8,805 nucleotides of DNA from Roseovarius sp. UBA3070 (GTDB lineage Bacteria > Pseudomonadota > Alphaproteobacteria > Rhodobacterales > Rhodobacteraceae). The notes beneath the pieces were generated by a model. The model was not told the origin of the DNA, made no database searches, and worked only from the letters and a program-made list of their open reading frames with translations. The position numbers and the translations under genes were made by a program. Positions 1-6,871 of this stretch are shown piece after piece (positions within the stretch are counted from its first letter, which is position 1; each line of letters begins with the position of its first letter). The DNA is taken from contig DFBW01000282.1 of NCBI GenBank assembly GCA_002366775.1, positions 1-8,805 of the forward strand, written 5' to 3'.

Positions 1-15
1 CCGGATCCTAGCCCA

Positions 16-1320
16 ATGAACCTATTGCATTCCAATGATCGCCCCGGCCAATACCCCGACAGCTGGTACTCTGCGACGGTTAAGCCTTTGCCTGCGTTTG
101 CCCCGCTGCAGGGCGAGGTCCGCGTTGATGTCTGCATCGTTGGCGGTGGTTTTACCGGGCTGTCGGCAGCGTTGCACCTGACAGAGGCAGGCTACACCGT
201 TGCTCTGGTTGAGGCACATCGCGTCGGCTTTGGCGCATCCGGGCGTAATGGTGGGCAACTGGGGTCAGGCCAGCGGCTTGAGCAAGAAGCACTGGAAAAG
301 CTGGTTGGGGACGATGATGCCCTAAAACTGTGGCAACAGGCGCAAGAGGCCAAAGATCTGGTCAAATCATTGGTCGCAAAACACAAAATTGAATGCCACC
401 TAAAACCCGGCGTCGCGCATGCGGCCTTTTCAGCGCGTGAAATGGCGCAAGAACACAAAGGCGCCGAGCATCTGCACAACCGGTATGGTTATGATCAGAT
501 CGAATGTCTGGACAACGAGACGTTTCACGCGCTTTGCCCCTCGCCTGCGTATCACGGTGGCACGCTTGATATGGGGGCGGCGCATCTGCACCCTTTGGGG
601 TTTGCATTGGGTCTGGCGCGCGCGGCTGCGGCGGCCGGTGTGCAGATATATGAACGCTCCGAGGTGCATCATATCCAACGCGGCGCGCAGGCCGTGGTGC
701 AAACCGGCCAGGGCCGTGTGCTGGCCGATCATGTGATCCTGGCCTGCAATGGCTATCTGGGGGGGCTGGATCGCAAAGTTGCCGCCCGCGTTATGCCGAT
801 CAATAATTTCATCATCGCCACAGAACCCCTGGGCGAAGATGCCGCCAAGATCCTGACCCGTGATGTGGCTGTTGCTGATACCAAATTCGTCGTGAACTAT
901 TACCGCCTCAGCCACGATGGCCGCCTGCTGTTTGGCGGCGGCGAAAGCTATGGCTACCGCTTTCCGGCCGATATCACCGCCACCGTGCGCAAACCGATGT
1001 TGGAAATTTATCCGCACCTTAGGAACGTCAAAATTGACTACAGCTGGGGCGGCACTTTGGCCATCACCATGAAACGCCTGCCCTATCTGGCACGGGTGGC
1101 GCCCAATATGCTGTCGGCCTCCGGGTACTCCGGGCATGGCGTGGGCAATGCCATTCATGCAGGCAAGCTGATGGCGCAGGCCATTGCCGGTCAGGCCGAA
1201 GGGTTTGATACAATGGCGCGCATCCCCACAGCGCCGTTTCCGGGGGGGGGCATGATGCGCACGCCCCTGCTGGCGCTGGCGATGACCTGGTATGCCATGC
1301 GCGATCGTCTGGGCGTCTAA
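16..1320 (+). CDS. FAD-dependent amine/amino-acid oxidase, PuuB (gamma-glutamylputrescine oxidase)-like
   Basis: This is a 434-residue protein of the DAO (D-amino-acid oxidase-like, COG0665) flavoprotein family. An N-terminal Rossmann motif VDVCIVGGGFTGLSAA has the glycines at 43, 45 and 48, and Glu66 ends the second beta strand, where it would bind the FAD ribose. The GFGASGRNGGQ block at 71-81 is typical of the PuuB/OrdL branch, and GYSGHGV at 370-376 is the C-terminal FAD contact. Such enzymes oxidise a primary or secondary amine with O2, giving aldehyde or imine, ammonia and H2O2; PuuB acts on gamma-glutamylputrescine in polyamine breakdown. The substrate here is inferred only from family resemblance, since no other polyamine gene is in the window. 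The frame stays open to the left edge, but the ATG at 16 gives an N-terminus (MNLLHSNDRPGQYPDSWY) like that of relatives as I remember them. Only a weak GGAT lies upstream. Family is confident; substrate is not. Confidence 0.88.
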   Translation: MNLLHSNDRPGQYPDSWYSATVKPLPAFAPLQGEVRVDVCIVGGGFTGLSAALHLTEAGYTVALVEAHRVGFGASGRNGGQLGSGQRLEQEALEKLVGDDDALKLWQQAQEAKDLVKSLVAKHKIECHLKPGVAHAAFSAREMAQEHKGAEHLHNRYGYDQIECLDNETFHALCPSPAYHGGTLDMGAAHLHPLGFALGLARAAAAAGVQIYERSEVHHIQRGAQAVVQTGQGRVLADHVILACNGYLGGLDRKVAARVMPINNFIIATEPLGEDAAKILTRDVAVADTKFVVNYYRLSHDGRLLFGGGESYGYRFPADITATVRKPMLEIYPHLRNVKIDYSWGGTLAITMKRLPYLARVAPNMLSASGYSGHGVGNAIHAGKLMAQAIAGQAEGFDTMARIPTAPFPGGGMMRTPLLALAMTWYAMRDRLGV

Positions 1321-1344
1321 AACTCCCGAGCAAGACCCGCGAGG

Positions 1345-1360
1345 CCGCCCATCAGGGCGG
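1345..1360 (+). other. Short GC hairpin after the oxidase gene
   Basis: CCGCCC-ATCA-GGGCGG is a perfect 6-bp stem with a 4-nt loop, 24 nt after the oxidase stop codon. It is not followed by a T run, so it is at best a weak or Rho-assisted 3' end or an mRNA-stabilising hairpin. Confidence 0.35.
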
Positions 1361-1411
1361 ATGAGCAGGCAATTGCCACCCCCGATTTTCACAAAAATTT
1401 CACTTGGTGGT

Positions 1412-1449
1412 TTGGCCAACTTCGGCTATGTATTCCGTTATTCCGAAGT
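1412..1449 (+). promoter_or_regulatory. Repeat-rich upstream region of the aminotransferase (candidate operator/promoter)
   Basis: Several small symmetric elements are packed here, 22-59 nt before the aminotransferase ATG. They are the palindrome TTGGCCAA (1412-1419), a 7-bp inverted repeat ACTTCGG (1419-1425) / CCGAAGT (1443-1449), and a tandem TATTCCG at 1431-1437 and 1439-1445 with an 8-nt period. A weak promoter reading is TTGGTG (1404-1409), a 17-nt spacer, then TATGTA (1427-1432). If that is right, the inverted repeat brackets the -10 region, as an operator would. The symmetry is seen directly; the regulatory role is inference. Confidence 0.4.
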
Positions 1450-1470
1450 ATAGTTTCAGGAAACCCGAAG

Positions 1471-2685
1471 ATGACCCTCCCCCCCAATGTTTACGACGCT
1501 GAACCCATCCCACATGCCGCGCGTGCTGAGATTGATAAAATGCTGAAATCCGGCGATCTTTTCCGCTACACCGCACCTGAAAATGCACCTGTTACCCTGC
1601 TGGAACAGGAATTTTCCGCCCTCATGGGCAGCAAATATGCTCTGGCGGTCTCTTCGTGTTCGGCGGCTTTGTTCTTGTCACTCAAAGCCCTGAACCTGCC
1701 CCGCGATGCACGCGTGCTGATCCCCGGCTTTACCTTTGCCGCTGTACCTTCATCCGTGGTCCACGCCGATTGCGTGCCGGTTCTGTGCGAAGTAGGTGAC
1801 AATTACCGCATTGATCTCAAAGACTTCGACGCCAAACTTGATTCAACCATCAGTGCCGTGATCATCAGCCATATGCGTGGTCACACCTCGGACATGAATG
1901 CCATCATGGCGCTGTGCGATGCGCGCGATATCCCGGTGATCGAAGATGCCGCCCACAGCCTGGGCACCACTTGGTCAGGGCGCAACATTGGTACCATCGG
2001 TAAAATCGGCTGTTTCAGCTTTCAGTCCTACAAGCTGGTGAATGCTGGTGAAGGCGGTATTCTGATCACGGATGACGCCGATCTGGTGGCCCGCGCCGTC
2101 ATCATGTCAGGCGCCTATGAGCACAATTGGGCGAAACATTTCAACGGGATAGACGCCGAACTTGAATCAGCTTTTGCGCGCTGGCAAAACCAGTTACCAC
2201 TTTATAATCTGCGCCTGTCAAACCTGTCTGCCGCCATCATCCGCCCACAATTGGACGAAGTCCCCCGCCGGGTAAGTGACGGGCGCTCTGGCCATGATCA
2301 TGTAGCCGAGCAGCTGAATTCCTCGCTTTGGCTGCATGTGCCACCTGCCCTGCCACAAGAAGAACGCGCACCAGATTCGATCCAGTTCAATCTTACTGGC
2401 CTCAGCGATAATGACACCGCCGCCTTTGTGGCCGCCGCCGCCACGCGCGGGATCAAAGTACAGGTGTTTGGCCAAAGCACTGACAACGCGCGGGCCTTCT
2501 GGAACTGGAAGTTCCTGCCCGAAGGCATCCCCGAATTGCCCCAAACCCGTGCCATGTTGATGCGTGCCTGCGACACCCGCCTGCCCGCCCGCCTGACACG
2601 CGCCGAACAGGATGTCATCGCTCAGGCCTTACTGGACGCCGCAGATGAGGTGATGGGCACACAAACCCGCGCCTACGGCACCTGA
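1471..2685 (+). CDS. DegT/DnrJ/EryC1/StrS-family PLP-dependent aminotransferase
   Basis: This is a 404-residue fold-type I PLP enzyme, the usual length for the family. The PLP-ring aspartate lies in VIEDAAHSLG (Asp159), and the Schiff-base lysine in CFSFQSYKLVNAGEGG (Lys188, with GEGG at 193-196). The N-terminal substrate and PLP-phosphate region includes SSCSAALFLSLKAL (61-74) and PGFTF (85-89). The lysine motif reads SFQ rather than the SFH common in nucleotide-sugar aminotransferases. As I recall, SFQ is found in the AHBA-synthase and aminocyclitol branch, so the substrate may not be a nucleotide sugar. No sugar, LPS or antibiotic biosynthesis genes are nearby. The start is supported by AGGAAA at 1458-1463, 7 nt before the ATG. 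The gene is monocistronic in view, 150 nt after the oxidase and convergent with the LysR gene. Family is confident; substrate unknown. Confidence 0.88.
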   Translation: MTLPPNVYDAEPIPHAARAEIDKMLKSGDLFRYTAPENAPVTLLEQEFSALMGSKYALAVSSCSAALFLSLKALNLPRDARVLIPGFTFAAVPSSVVHADCVPVLCEVGDNYRIDLKDFDAKLDSTISAVIISHMRGHTSDMNAIMALCDARDIPVIEDAAHSLGTTWSGRNIGTIGKIGCFSFQSYKLVNAGEGGILITDDADLVARAVIMSGAYEHNWAKHFNGIDAELESAFARWQNQLPLYNLRLSNLSAAIIRPQLDEVPRRVSDGRSGHDHVAEQLNSSLWLHVPPALPQEERAPDSIQFNLTGLSDNDTAAFVAAAATRGIKVQVFGQSTDNARAFWNWKFLPEGIPELPQTRAMLMRACDTRLPARLTRAEQDVIAQALLDAADEVMGTQTRAYGT

Positions 2686-2796
2686 CGCAAAGCGATGCGC
2701 GGGCCGTCAAAGGCCATCGACAGGATATTGGGTGGTGATGGAGGATACGGGATATGTACCGCCCAAAATCTTGCTGAGCTGATAATATATCACCCC

Positions 2797-3762
2797 TCAA
2801 ATCACCGTCAGGCTATCCGCCAGAAACGGATGCTCGGCAATCGCAGGCTCCACGATCGTGGTTTTCAGGATCGGGCGCAAGGTTTGCGCCACACGCGCAG
2901 GCATATCTTGCAGAATATCCTTGCGCGCAGTTAGTGAAATGGTGCGGGTCAACGGCTCGAAGGGCAGTTCCATCACATCAATCAAATGCGCAAACCGGCG
3001 TGCACGCATCAACGCCAAAGGCGTCAGGATCGACCAGCCCGTGCCCTGCGCCACCAGCGCCAGTATGGCGTGATAGCTGTCAATTTCAAACCGGTGCGTC
3101 AAGGTTATGTTCTGGCGTGCCAAATGGGAATTGATCAACCGGCCCATGTAATGGCGTTGGGTGTATTGCACCATCGGCATACGCTTCAGCTGTCGCAAAA
3201 TGTCACCATCACGGTGAATCACCCCCTTGGGCGCGGCCACAACAAAGCCCTCGCGCATCAGCGGATGCACCTCGACCCAATCGCTCTCGGCGCCCAGCTC
3301 GGCGGCCACGATCACATCCAACGCCCGCGCATCCAATTGATCATAGAGAGCATGGCTGGCCCCGGTTTCCAGCAAAAACTGGCAGGCCTTCAATTCCCCG
3401 GCCATATGGGTCAGCAATTGGGGTGTGACATCGGCCTCAAGGTCTTCGATCATCCCAAGGCGAAACCGCGTCAGCGAGGACAGATCAGCCATCGCCAGTT
3501 CGGCACGGGCTTGGGTGGCCTCGTTCAGAATGGTCTGGGCACGGCGATGCATGATCTCGCCCGCCGGGGTCAGGCGAATGGGGCGCGCGTTGCGTTGCAG
3601 CAATGTTGCACCCACAGCCCCCTCAAGATTGGTCAATTGCTGGCTGACAGCTGATGGGCTGGCGCCCAATCTTTTGGCCGCCGCCGAGATTGACCTCTCA
3701 TCTGCCGCAGCCAAAAAAACCTCAATACCCCAGAGGGTTATGCGGCCAGGACTGTCAACCAT
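2797..3762 (-). CDS. LysR-family transcriptional regulator
   Basis: This is a 321-residue LysR-type regulator. The N-terminal winged helix-turn-helix spans about residues 10-68. SISAAAKRLGASPSAVSQQL (24-43) forms the HTH, followed by TNLEGAVGATLLQRN and the wing RPIRLTPAGE (60-69). A linker helix leads into the effector-binding domain (about 98-300). The ATG lies 6 nt after the phaR stop codon with no good Shine-Dalgarno sequence, so translation is probably coupled to phaR and the two genes share a transcript. LysR genes usually read divergently from a target; here the upstream neighbour is co-directional phaR and the downstream one is a convergent aminotransferase, so the targets are not obvious. 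A role in PHA control, or in the neighbouring amine metabolism, is inference from position only. The 111-nt gap between its stop and the aminotransferase stop has no T-tailed terminator, only a small AT-rich palindrome TGATA-ATA-TATCA (2780-2792). Confidence 0.87.
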   Translation of the reverse strand: MVDSPGRITLWGIEVFLAAADERSISAAAKRLGASPSAVSQQLTNLEGAVGATLLQRNARPIRLTPAGEIMHRRAQTILNEATQARAELAMADLSSLTRFRLGMIEDLEADVTPQLLTHMAGELKACQFLLETGASHALYDQLDARALDVIVAAELGAESDWVEVHPLMREGFVVAAPKGVIHRDGDILRQLKRMPMVQYTQRHYMGRLINSHLARQNITLTHRFEIDSYHAILALVAQGTGWSILTPLALMRARRFAHLIDVMELPFEPLTRTISLTARKDILQDMPARVAQTLRPILKTTIVEPAIAEHPFLADSLTVI

Positions 3763-3768
3763 CCGGGG

Positions 3769-4326
3769 CTACTTGCCCAGTTTGGAAAGTTTGTCCTGCA
3801 AGTCAGCAAGCTGCTTTTTGATGTCACTCAGACCATCTTCCGTTGTGTCAGGTGCGGCAGCTGCACTGTCAGGTGTCGTGTCGTCAGGGGCACCCCCACC
3901 GGTCATTGCCTTCATAAACGCCTCTTGCTGGGCGCGCATTGCATCCATCCCTGGCATGCTGGCCAAAGGGTTCGCCTTGGTCATGTTTTCCATCATCTGA
4001 GATTGGCCTTGTTGCAACATCTCAAAACTGGCGGCCAGAAAATCCGGCACCATCGACGTGGCCGTCGAGGAATAGCTGCGCACCAGATCGGTCAACACGT
4101 TGACCGGCAACATATTTTCACCACGGCTTTCATGCTCGGCAACGATTTGCAAAAGGTATTGGCGGGTCAGGTCATCACCAGATTTCAGATCAATGATCTG
4201 TACCTCGCGGCCTTCGCGGATGAACTCGGCAATATCATCCAGCGTCACATAATCTGAGGTTTCGGTATTATACAACCGGCGGCTGGCATATCGTTTGATA
4301 AGCAATGGTTTGGTGGTATCCGCCAC
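3769..4326 (-). CDS. phaR: PhaR, polyhydroxyalkanoate synthesis repressor (GTG start)
   Basis: This is a 185-residue PhaR protein. The conserved PHB_acc_N DNA-binding region spans about residues 6-66 and contains LLIKRYASRRLYNTETSDYV. A PHB/PHA-accumulation domain follows at about 72-105 (LPVNVLTDLVRSYSSTATSM and FLAASFEML). The middle is Met/Gln-rich, then comes a disordered acidic Ala/Pro/Asp stretch (144-163) and a short C-terminal amphipathic helix (DIKKQLADLQDKLSKLGK). In Paracoccus and Rhodobacter, PhaR binds TGC-rich operators upstream of phaP and itself, and lets go when nascent polymer granules titrate it. The frame is open 28 codons further upstream, but that extension runs through the terminator and the operator. 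GTG at 4326 sits 7 nt after a strong GGGGAGGA and gives the family N-terminus (V/M)ADTTKPLLIKRYASRRLY. The LysR gene follows after 6 nt. Confidence 0.95.
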   Translation of the reverse strand: MADTTKPLLIKRYASRRLYNTETSDYVTLDDIAEFIREGREVQIIDLKSGDDLTRQYLLQIVAEHESRGENMLPVNVLTDLVRSYSSTATSMVPDFLAASFEMLQQGQSQMMENMTKANPLASMPGMDAMRAQQEAFMKAMTGGGAPDDTTPDSAAAAPDTTEDGLSDIKKQLADLQDKLSKLGK

Positions 4327-4333
4327 GGCATGG

Positions 4334-4341
4334 TCCTCCCC
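4334..4341 (-). promoter_or_regulatory. Ribosome-binding site deciding the phaR start
   Basis: The minus strand reads GGGGAGGA with a 7-nt spacer (4327-4333) to GTG at 4326. An out-of-frame ATG at 4331 lies between them but is only about 2 nt from the Shine-Dalgarno core, which is too close for good initiation. Confidence 0.8.
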
Positions 4342-4352
4342 TGAAAGCTGTG

Positions 4353-4363
4353 CTGCACTGCAG
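4353..4363. promoter_or_regulatory. PhaR operator (CTGC-ACT-GCAG) upstream of phaR
   Basis: This is a perfect palindromic match to the CTGC-N3-GCAG site described for PhaR proteins of Paracoccus and Rhodobacter. It extends to GCTGC/GCAGC at 4352-4364, and further TGC-rich sequence lies alongside (4369-4380). It sits 27 nt upstream of the GTG start, between the phaP terminator and phaR, which fits autorepression. I could not identify convincing -35/-10 boxes for phaR. Confidence 0.75.
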
Positions 4364-4381
4364 CTTAGTGCGGTGCGGCGC

Positions 4382-4412
4382 AAAAGAAAAGGGCGAGCCA
4401 GTTGGCTCACCC
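4382..4412 (-). terminator. Rho-independent terminator between phaP and phaR
   Basis: On the minus strand GGGTGAGCC-AACT-GGCTCGCCC forms a 9-bp stem (one G-U pair) with a 4-nt loop. TTTTCTTTT follows immediately. It lies 46 nt after the phaP stop codon and 55 nt before the phaR start, so it should end most phaP transcripts and keep phaR expression separate from abundant phasin mRNA. Confidence 0.88.
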
Positions 4413-4458
4413 TTCAAGGTTAGATCCGAGAGGGAGGACCCAGACCTTAAACCCTTTA

Positions 4459-4908
4459 TTACTTGGCGGTTTCAGTTGCTTTCTTGGCAGCAGCCGTCAC
4501 GTCGTCAGTGGCTTTTTTGACAGCTTTCGAAGCATCCGCCTGGATGTCTTTGCCAGCGGCCATCAGCAGTTCAACGCTGTCCATTTGCACTTTTTTGGCA
4601 ACTTCAGCGAAGGCGGCCATGTTTTCGGCAGCGGCTTCGGCAGAGGCAGATGCGAAATCGGTCATCGCTTTGACATAGTCTGTAGGCTCGGCTTTGACTT
4701 TGGCCATGCCGTTCAGTTTCGCCAGAGTGTCTTTGGTCCATTTGCTGGAGATCTCGGCGGATTTCTCAGCAGCGCCCAGAGCAACGCCCGACAGTTTTTC
4801 GGTCAGAGCCGCTTGGTTCTGAAACGCGTCTTCCATTGCTTTGGTGTCAACGGGGAATGCGCCCATGATGTCTTTCATGACGGCGTTCATGTCTTGTGCT
4901 TTAGCCAT
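4459..4908 (-). CDS. phaP: PhaP phasin, PHA granule-associated protein
   Basis: This is a 149-residue phasin of the alphaproteobacterial Phasin_2 type. It is almost entirely helical, rich in Ala, Lys, Glu and Met, with no cysteine and no signal peptide. Two amphipathic helical stretches (about 20-66 and 76-122) would lie on the polymer surface. The C-terminal tail from about 126 is an Ala/Lys-rich run (SKAVKKATDD ... AAAKKATETAK). Phasins coat PHA granules and control their number and size. The start was set at ATG 4908 because AAAAGGA (4917-4923) is 8 nt upstream; the ATG at 4917, three codons earlier, directly abuts that sequence and could not use it. The gene lies between phaC and phaR on the same strand, with its own promoter, two operator-like sites and a strong terminator, so it is probably a single-gene transcript. 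Confidence 0.93.
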   Translation of the reverse strand: MAKAQDMNAVMKDIMGAFPVDTKAMEDAFQNQAALTEKLSGVALGAAEKSAEISSKWTKDTLAKLNGMAKVKAEPTDYVKAMTDFASASAEAAAENMAAFAEVAKKVQMDSVELLMAAGKDIQADASKAVKKATDDVTAAAKKATETAK

Positions 4909-4916
4909 TGTATTCA

Positions 4917-4923
4917 TCCTTTT
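4917..4923 (-). promoter_or_regulatory. Ribosome-binding site of phaP
   Basis: The minus strand reads AAAAGGA with an 8-nt spacer to ATG 4908. It overlaps the alternative upstream ATG at 4917, which argues against that start. Confidence 0.75.
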
Positions 4924-4973
4924 GCATTTAGGGTGCGGATCAATTCAACCCGCTGTGCTTGTATCTGCAAATG

Positions 4974-5002
4974 AATATACATGCCGCAGCGCAGCATTTC
5001 AA
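4974..5002 (-). promoter_or_regulatory. phaP sigma70-type promoter
   Basis: On the minus strand, -35 TTGAAA (4997-5002) and -10 TATATT (4974-4979) are separated by exactly 17 nt. Each box matches the consensus at 5 of 6 positions, the best promoter in the window. Transcription would start near 4967, giving a leader of roughly 60 nt before phaP. A near-perfect PhaR site occupies the spacer. Confidence 0.75.
4984..4994. promoter_or_regulatory. Degenerate PhaR operator inside the phaP promoter spacer
   Basis: The minus strand reads CTGC-GCT-GCGG, one base off CTGC-N3-GCAG. It lies between the -35 and -10 boxes of phaP and is centred 28 nt from the perfect site at 5012-5022. A repressor bound here would block RNA polymerase. 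Confidence 0.55.
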
Positions 5003-5011
5003 GTACTTATT

Positions 5012-5022
5012 CTGCACTGCAG
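5012..5022. promoter_or_regulatory. PhaR operator (CTGC-ACT-GCAG) upstream of phaP
   Basis: This is a perfect CTGC-N3-GCAG palindrome, identical in its 11 bases to the site upstream of phaR. It sits just upstream of the phaP -35 box and 34 nt beyond the phaC stop codon. Confidence 0.75.
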
Positions 5023-5056
5023 CAATTTTTTGCCTACGCTGAAAATACACCCAAAA

Positions 5057-6856
5057 TCAGAGAGTTGCCTTCTTTTTCACATAGGTTCCGGGGGCTGGGG
5101 CTATGGGTTTGTTGTTGGAATCACCCGGCTCACGGGCCAAAACCAGCTTCCCCGACCGGGGTTTCAGCCAGTTTTCCCAATGCCCCCACCACGACCCCTT
5201 GTACTCGGTTGCTCCTGCCAGCCAGGCATCGGCATCGCCACTCAGGTCATCATTGGTGTAATAGCCATACTTCTTCTTACTGGGGGGATTGACGATACCC
5301 GCGATATGGCCACTCTCTGAGACGATAAAGCTCTTGTCCTTTGATTTGGTCTGCTGGAATCCGCGATAACAATCTTTCCATGCGGCGATGTGATCTGTCT
5401 CGCAGGTGATGGCCATGATCGGCACTTTAACATCCGAGATATGCACAGTCTCGCCACAGAGCTCAAATCCGCCATCGACAAACTGGTTCTTTTGGCAAAG
5501 GCCCCGCAGATAATCCTTGGTCATCGTTGCGGGCAGATTGGTACCATCCCCATTCCAATACAGCAGATCAAATGCCGGGGGTGCCTCGCCCATCATGTAG
5601 CTTTTGATCGCCGGATTATAAATCAGATCGTTGGAACGGAGAAACGACATAGTGCGCCCCAGAATAAACGAGCGCAGCACGCCCTGTTCGTTCACTTCTT
5701 CTTCGATGCCGTCGATGAAATCATCTTGCAGGAAGGGCACAAATTCACCTTGCTCGGAAAAATCTGTGAGGGCGGTAAAGAAGGTGGCCGATTTGATTGA
5801 TTTATCACCACGCTTGTTCATCAAGGCCAGCGTCAGGTGCAGTGTGGTGCCAGCGATGCAATACCCAACTGCATTCACCTGTTTTTGTTTGGTGATTTCT
5901 TTGACTTTGTCGATCGCGGTTAAAAACCCCTGCTCAACATAATCCGCCATGCTAATATCCGCATGACTACGGTCCGGATTGACCCATGACACCACAAACA
6001 AACTATACCCCTGATCCAGCACCCATTTGATCAGACTGTTTTGTTCCTTGAGGTCCAGAATATAGAACTTGTTGATCCAGGGCGGAAAAATCACCAAAGG
6101 CGTGGCATGCACTTTTTCCGTTGTCGGGTAATATTGGATCAACTCCATGATGCGGTTGCGATAGACCACCTCGCCCGGTGTGGTGGCCACATTCACCCCC
6201 AACTCAAACGCGCTTTCATCGGCCAGACGCACGACCATCTCGCCGTTATTGGCCTCAAGATCAGCCACCAGGTTTTCCAACCCCTGAACCAGACTTTTGC
6301 CCTCGGTCTCAATCGCACGCTCCAGCGCGTCGGGATTGGTGCCCAGAAAATTCGTCGGCGCCATCATGTCGATGATCTGGCGCGAGAAATACGTCAGGCG
6401 TTGCTTTTCCTTACCATCAAGATCGTCAATTTCATCCACGGCCTGCGCGATGGCCTTGGAGTTCAGATGATACTGTTGCTTGATCCAATGGAAATATGGG
6501 TTGGTCTGCCACATCGGATTGGCAAAGCGTTTGTCACCGGCAAATGCGCCGTCGGGTTCGCCTTCAATCTCGCCGCCCTGCAGCATGGATTGCTGGGCCT
6601 CCATGAAAGAGCGCACCGATTTGCCCCAATATTCCACCTGATGTTCATACAGGCGGCCGGGGTTTTCCAGAAACTCTGACCAATATGACACAGATGCCTT
6701 CGCAAACAGATCCTGTGAGGGTCCGCCCAGCGATTGTTTCGCGGGATTTCGGGCAGATAAGGCCTGAATCAACCGCTGGGAAAGCTCCTCAACCTTAACC
6801 AGATTTTCATTTATTTTCTGGAAATCTTCTGGTGCGGCATCCTCGTGCGTAGACAT
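5057..6856 (-). CDS. phaC: PhaC, class I poly(3-hydroxyalkanoate) synthase
   Basis: This is a 599-residue PHA polymerase, close to the 589 residues of Cupriavidus PhaC1. It polymerises (R)-3-hydroxyacyl-CoA into polyester at the granule surface, releasing CoA. The N-terminal region (about 50-260) is the PhaC_N domain, with VSYWSEFLENPGRLYEHQVE near its start. The alpha/beta-hydrolase core holds the lipase-like box GYCIAG, giving nucleophile Cys333. The remaining triad residues are Asp488 in TCETDHIAAW and His517 in ESGHIAGIVNPP, equivalent to the Cys/Asp/His triad of characterised class I enzymes. There is no phaE or second subunit nearby, as expected for class I. The start is ATG 6856, with AAGGGGA (6867-6873) about 10 nt upstream. 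It is divergent from phaZ across a 112-nt gap and lies 148 nt ahead of phaP. I see no terminator after its stop and no clear phaC promoter. Confidence 0.97.
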   Translation of the reverse strand: MSTHEDAAPEDFQKINENLVKVEELSQRLIQALSARNPAKQSLGGPSQDLFAKASVSYWSEFLENPGRLYEHQVEYWGKSVRSFMEAQQSMLQGGEIEGEPDGAFAGDKRFANPMWQTNPYFHWIKQQYHLNSKAIAQAVDEIDDLDGKEKQRLTYFSRQIIDMMAPTNFLGTNPDALERAIETEGKSLVQGLENLVADLEANNGEMVVRLADESAFELGVNVATTPGEVVYRNRIMELIQYYPTTEKVHATPLVIFPPWINKFYILDLKEQNSLIKWVLDQGYSLFVVSWVNPDRSHADISMADYVEQGFLTAIDKVKEITKQKQVNAVGYCIAGTTLHLTLALMNKRGDKSIKSATFFTALTDFSEQGEFVPFLQDDFIDGIEEEVNEQGVLRSFILGRTMSFLRSNDLIYNPAIKSYMMGEAPPAFDLLYWNGDGTNLPATMTKDYLRGLCQKNQFVDGGFELCGETVHISDVKVPIMAITCETDHIAAWKDCYRGFQQTKSKDKSFIVSESGHIAGIVNPPSKKKYGYYTNDDLSGDADAWLAGATEYKGSWWGHWENWLKPRSGKLVLAREPGDSNNKPIAPAPGTYVKKKATL

Positions 6857-6871
6857 ATTAGAGTTTTCCCC

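Noticed and set aside
430..1419. A long minus-strand open frame (329 codons) opposite the oxidase gene
   Set aside because: It is antisense to a well-supported FAD enzyme, has a low-complexity His/Arg/Gly-rich translation with no family features, and arises from GC-rich codon bias.
2717..2740. CAGGATATT at about 2721 as a second copy of the intergenic element
   Set aside because: Only about nine bases are shared with the copy at 8352, and there is no G/C hairpin beside it.
2986..3654. Plus-strand open frame (222 codons) opposite the LysR gene
   Set aside because: It lies fully antisense to a clear LysR protein; its translation has no recognisable domain.
4327..4410. Extending PhaR upstream to the ATG at 4410
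   Set aside because: The extension would code through the terminator stem and the PhaR operator, and relatives begin at the (M)ADTTKPLL position. GTG 4326 has the strong ribosome-binding site.
6041..6679. Plus-strand open frame (212 codons) opposite phaC
   Set aside because: It is antisense to the conserved N-terminal half of PHA synthase, with no ribosome-binding site or family resemblance.
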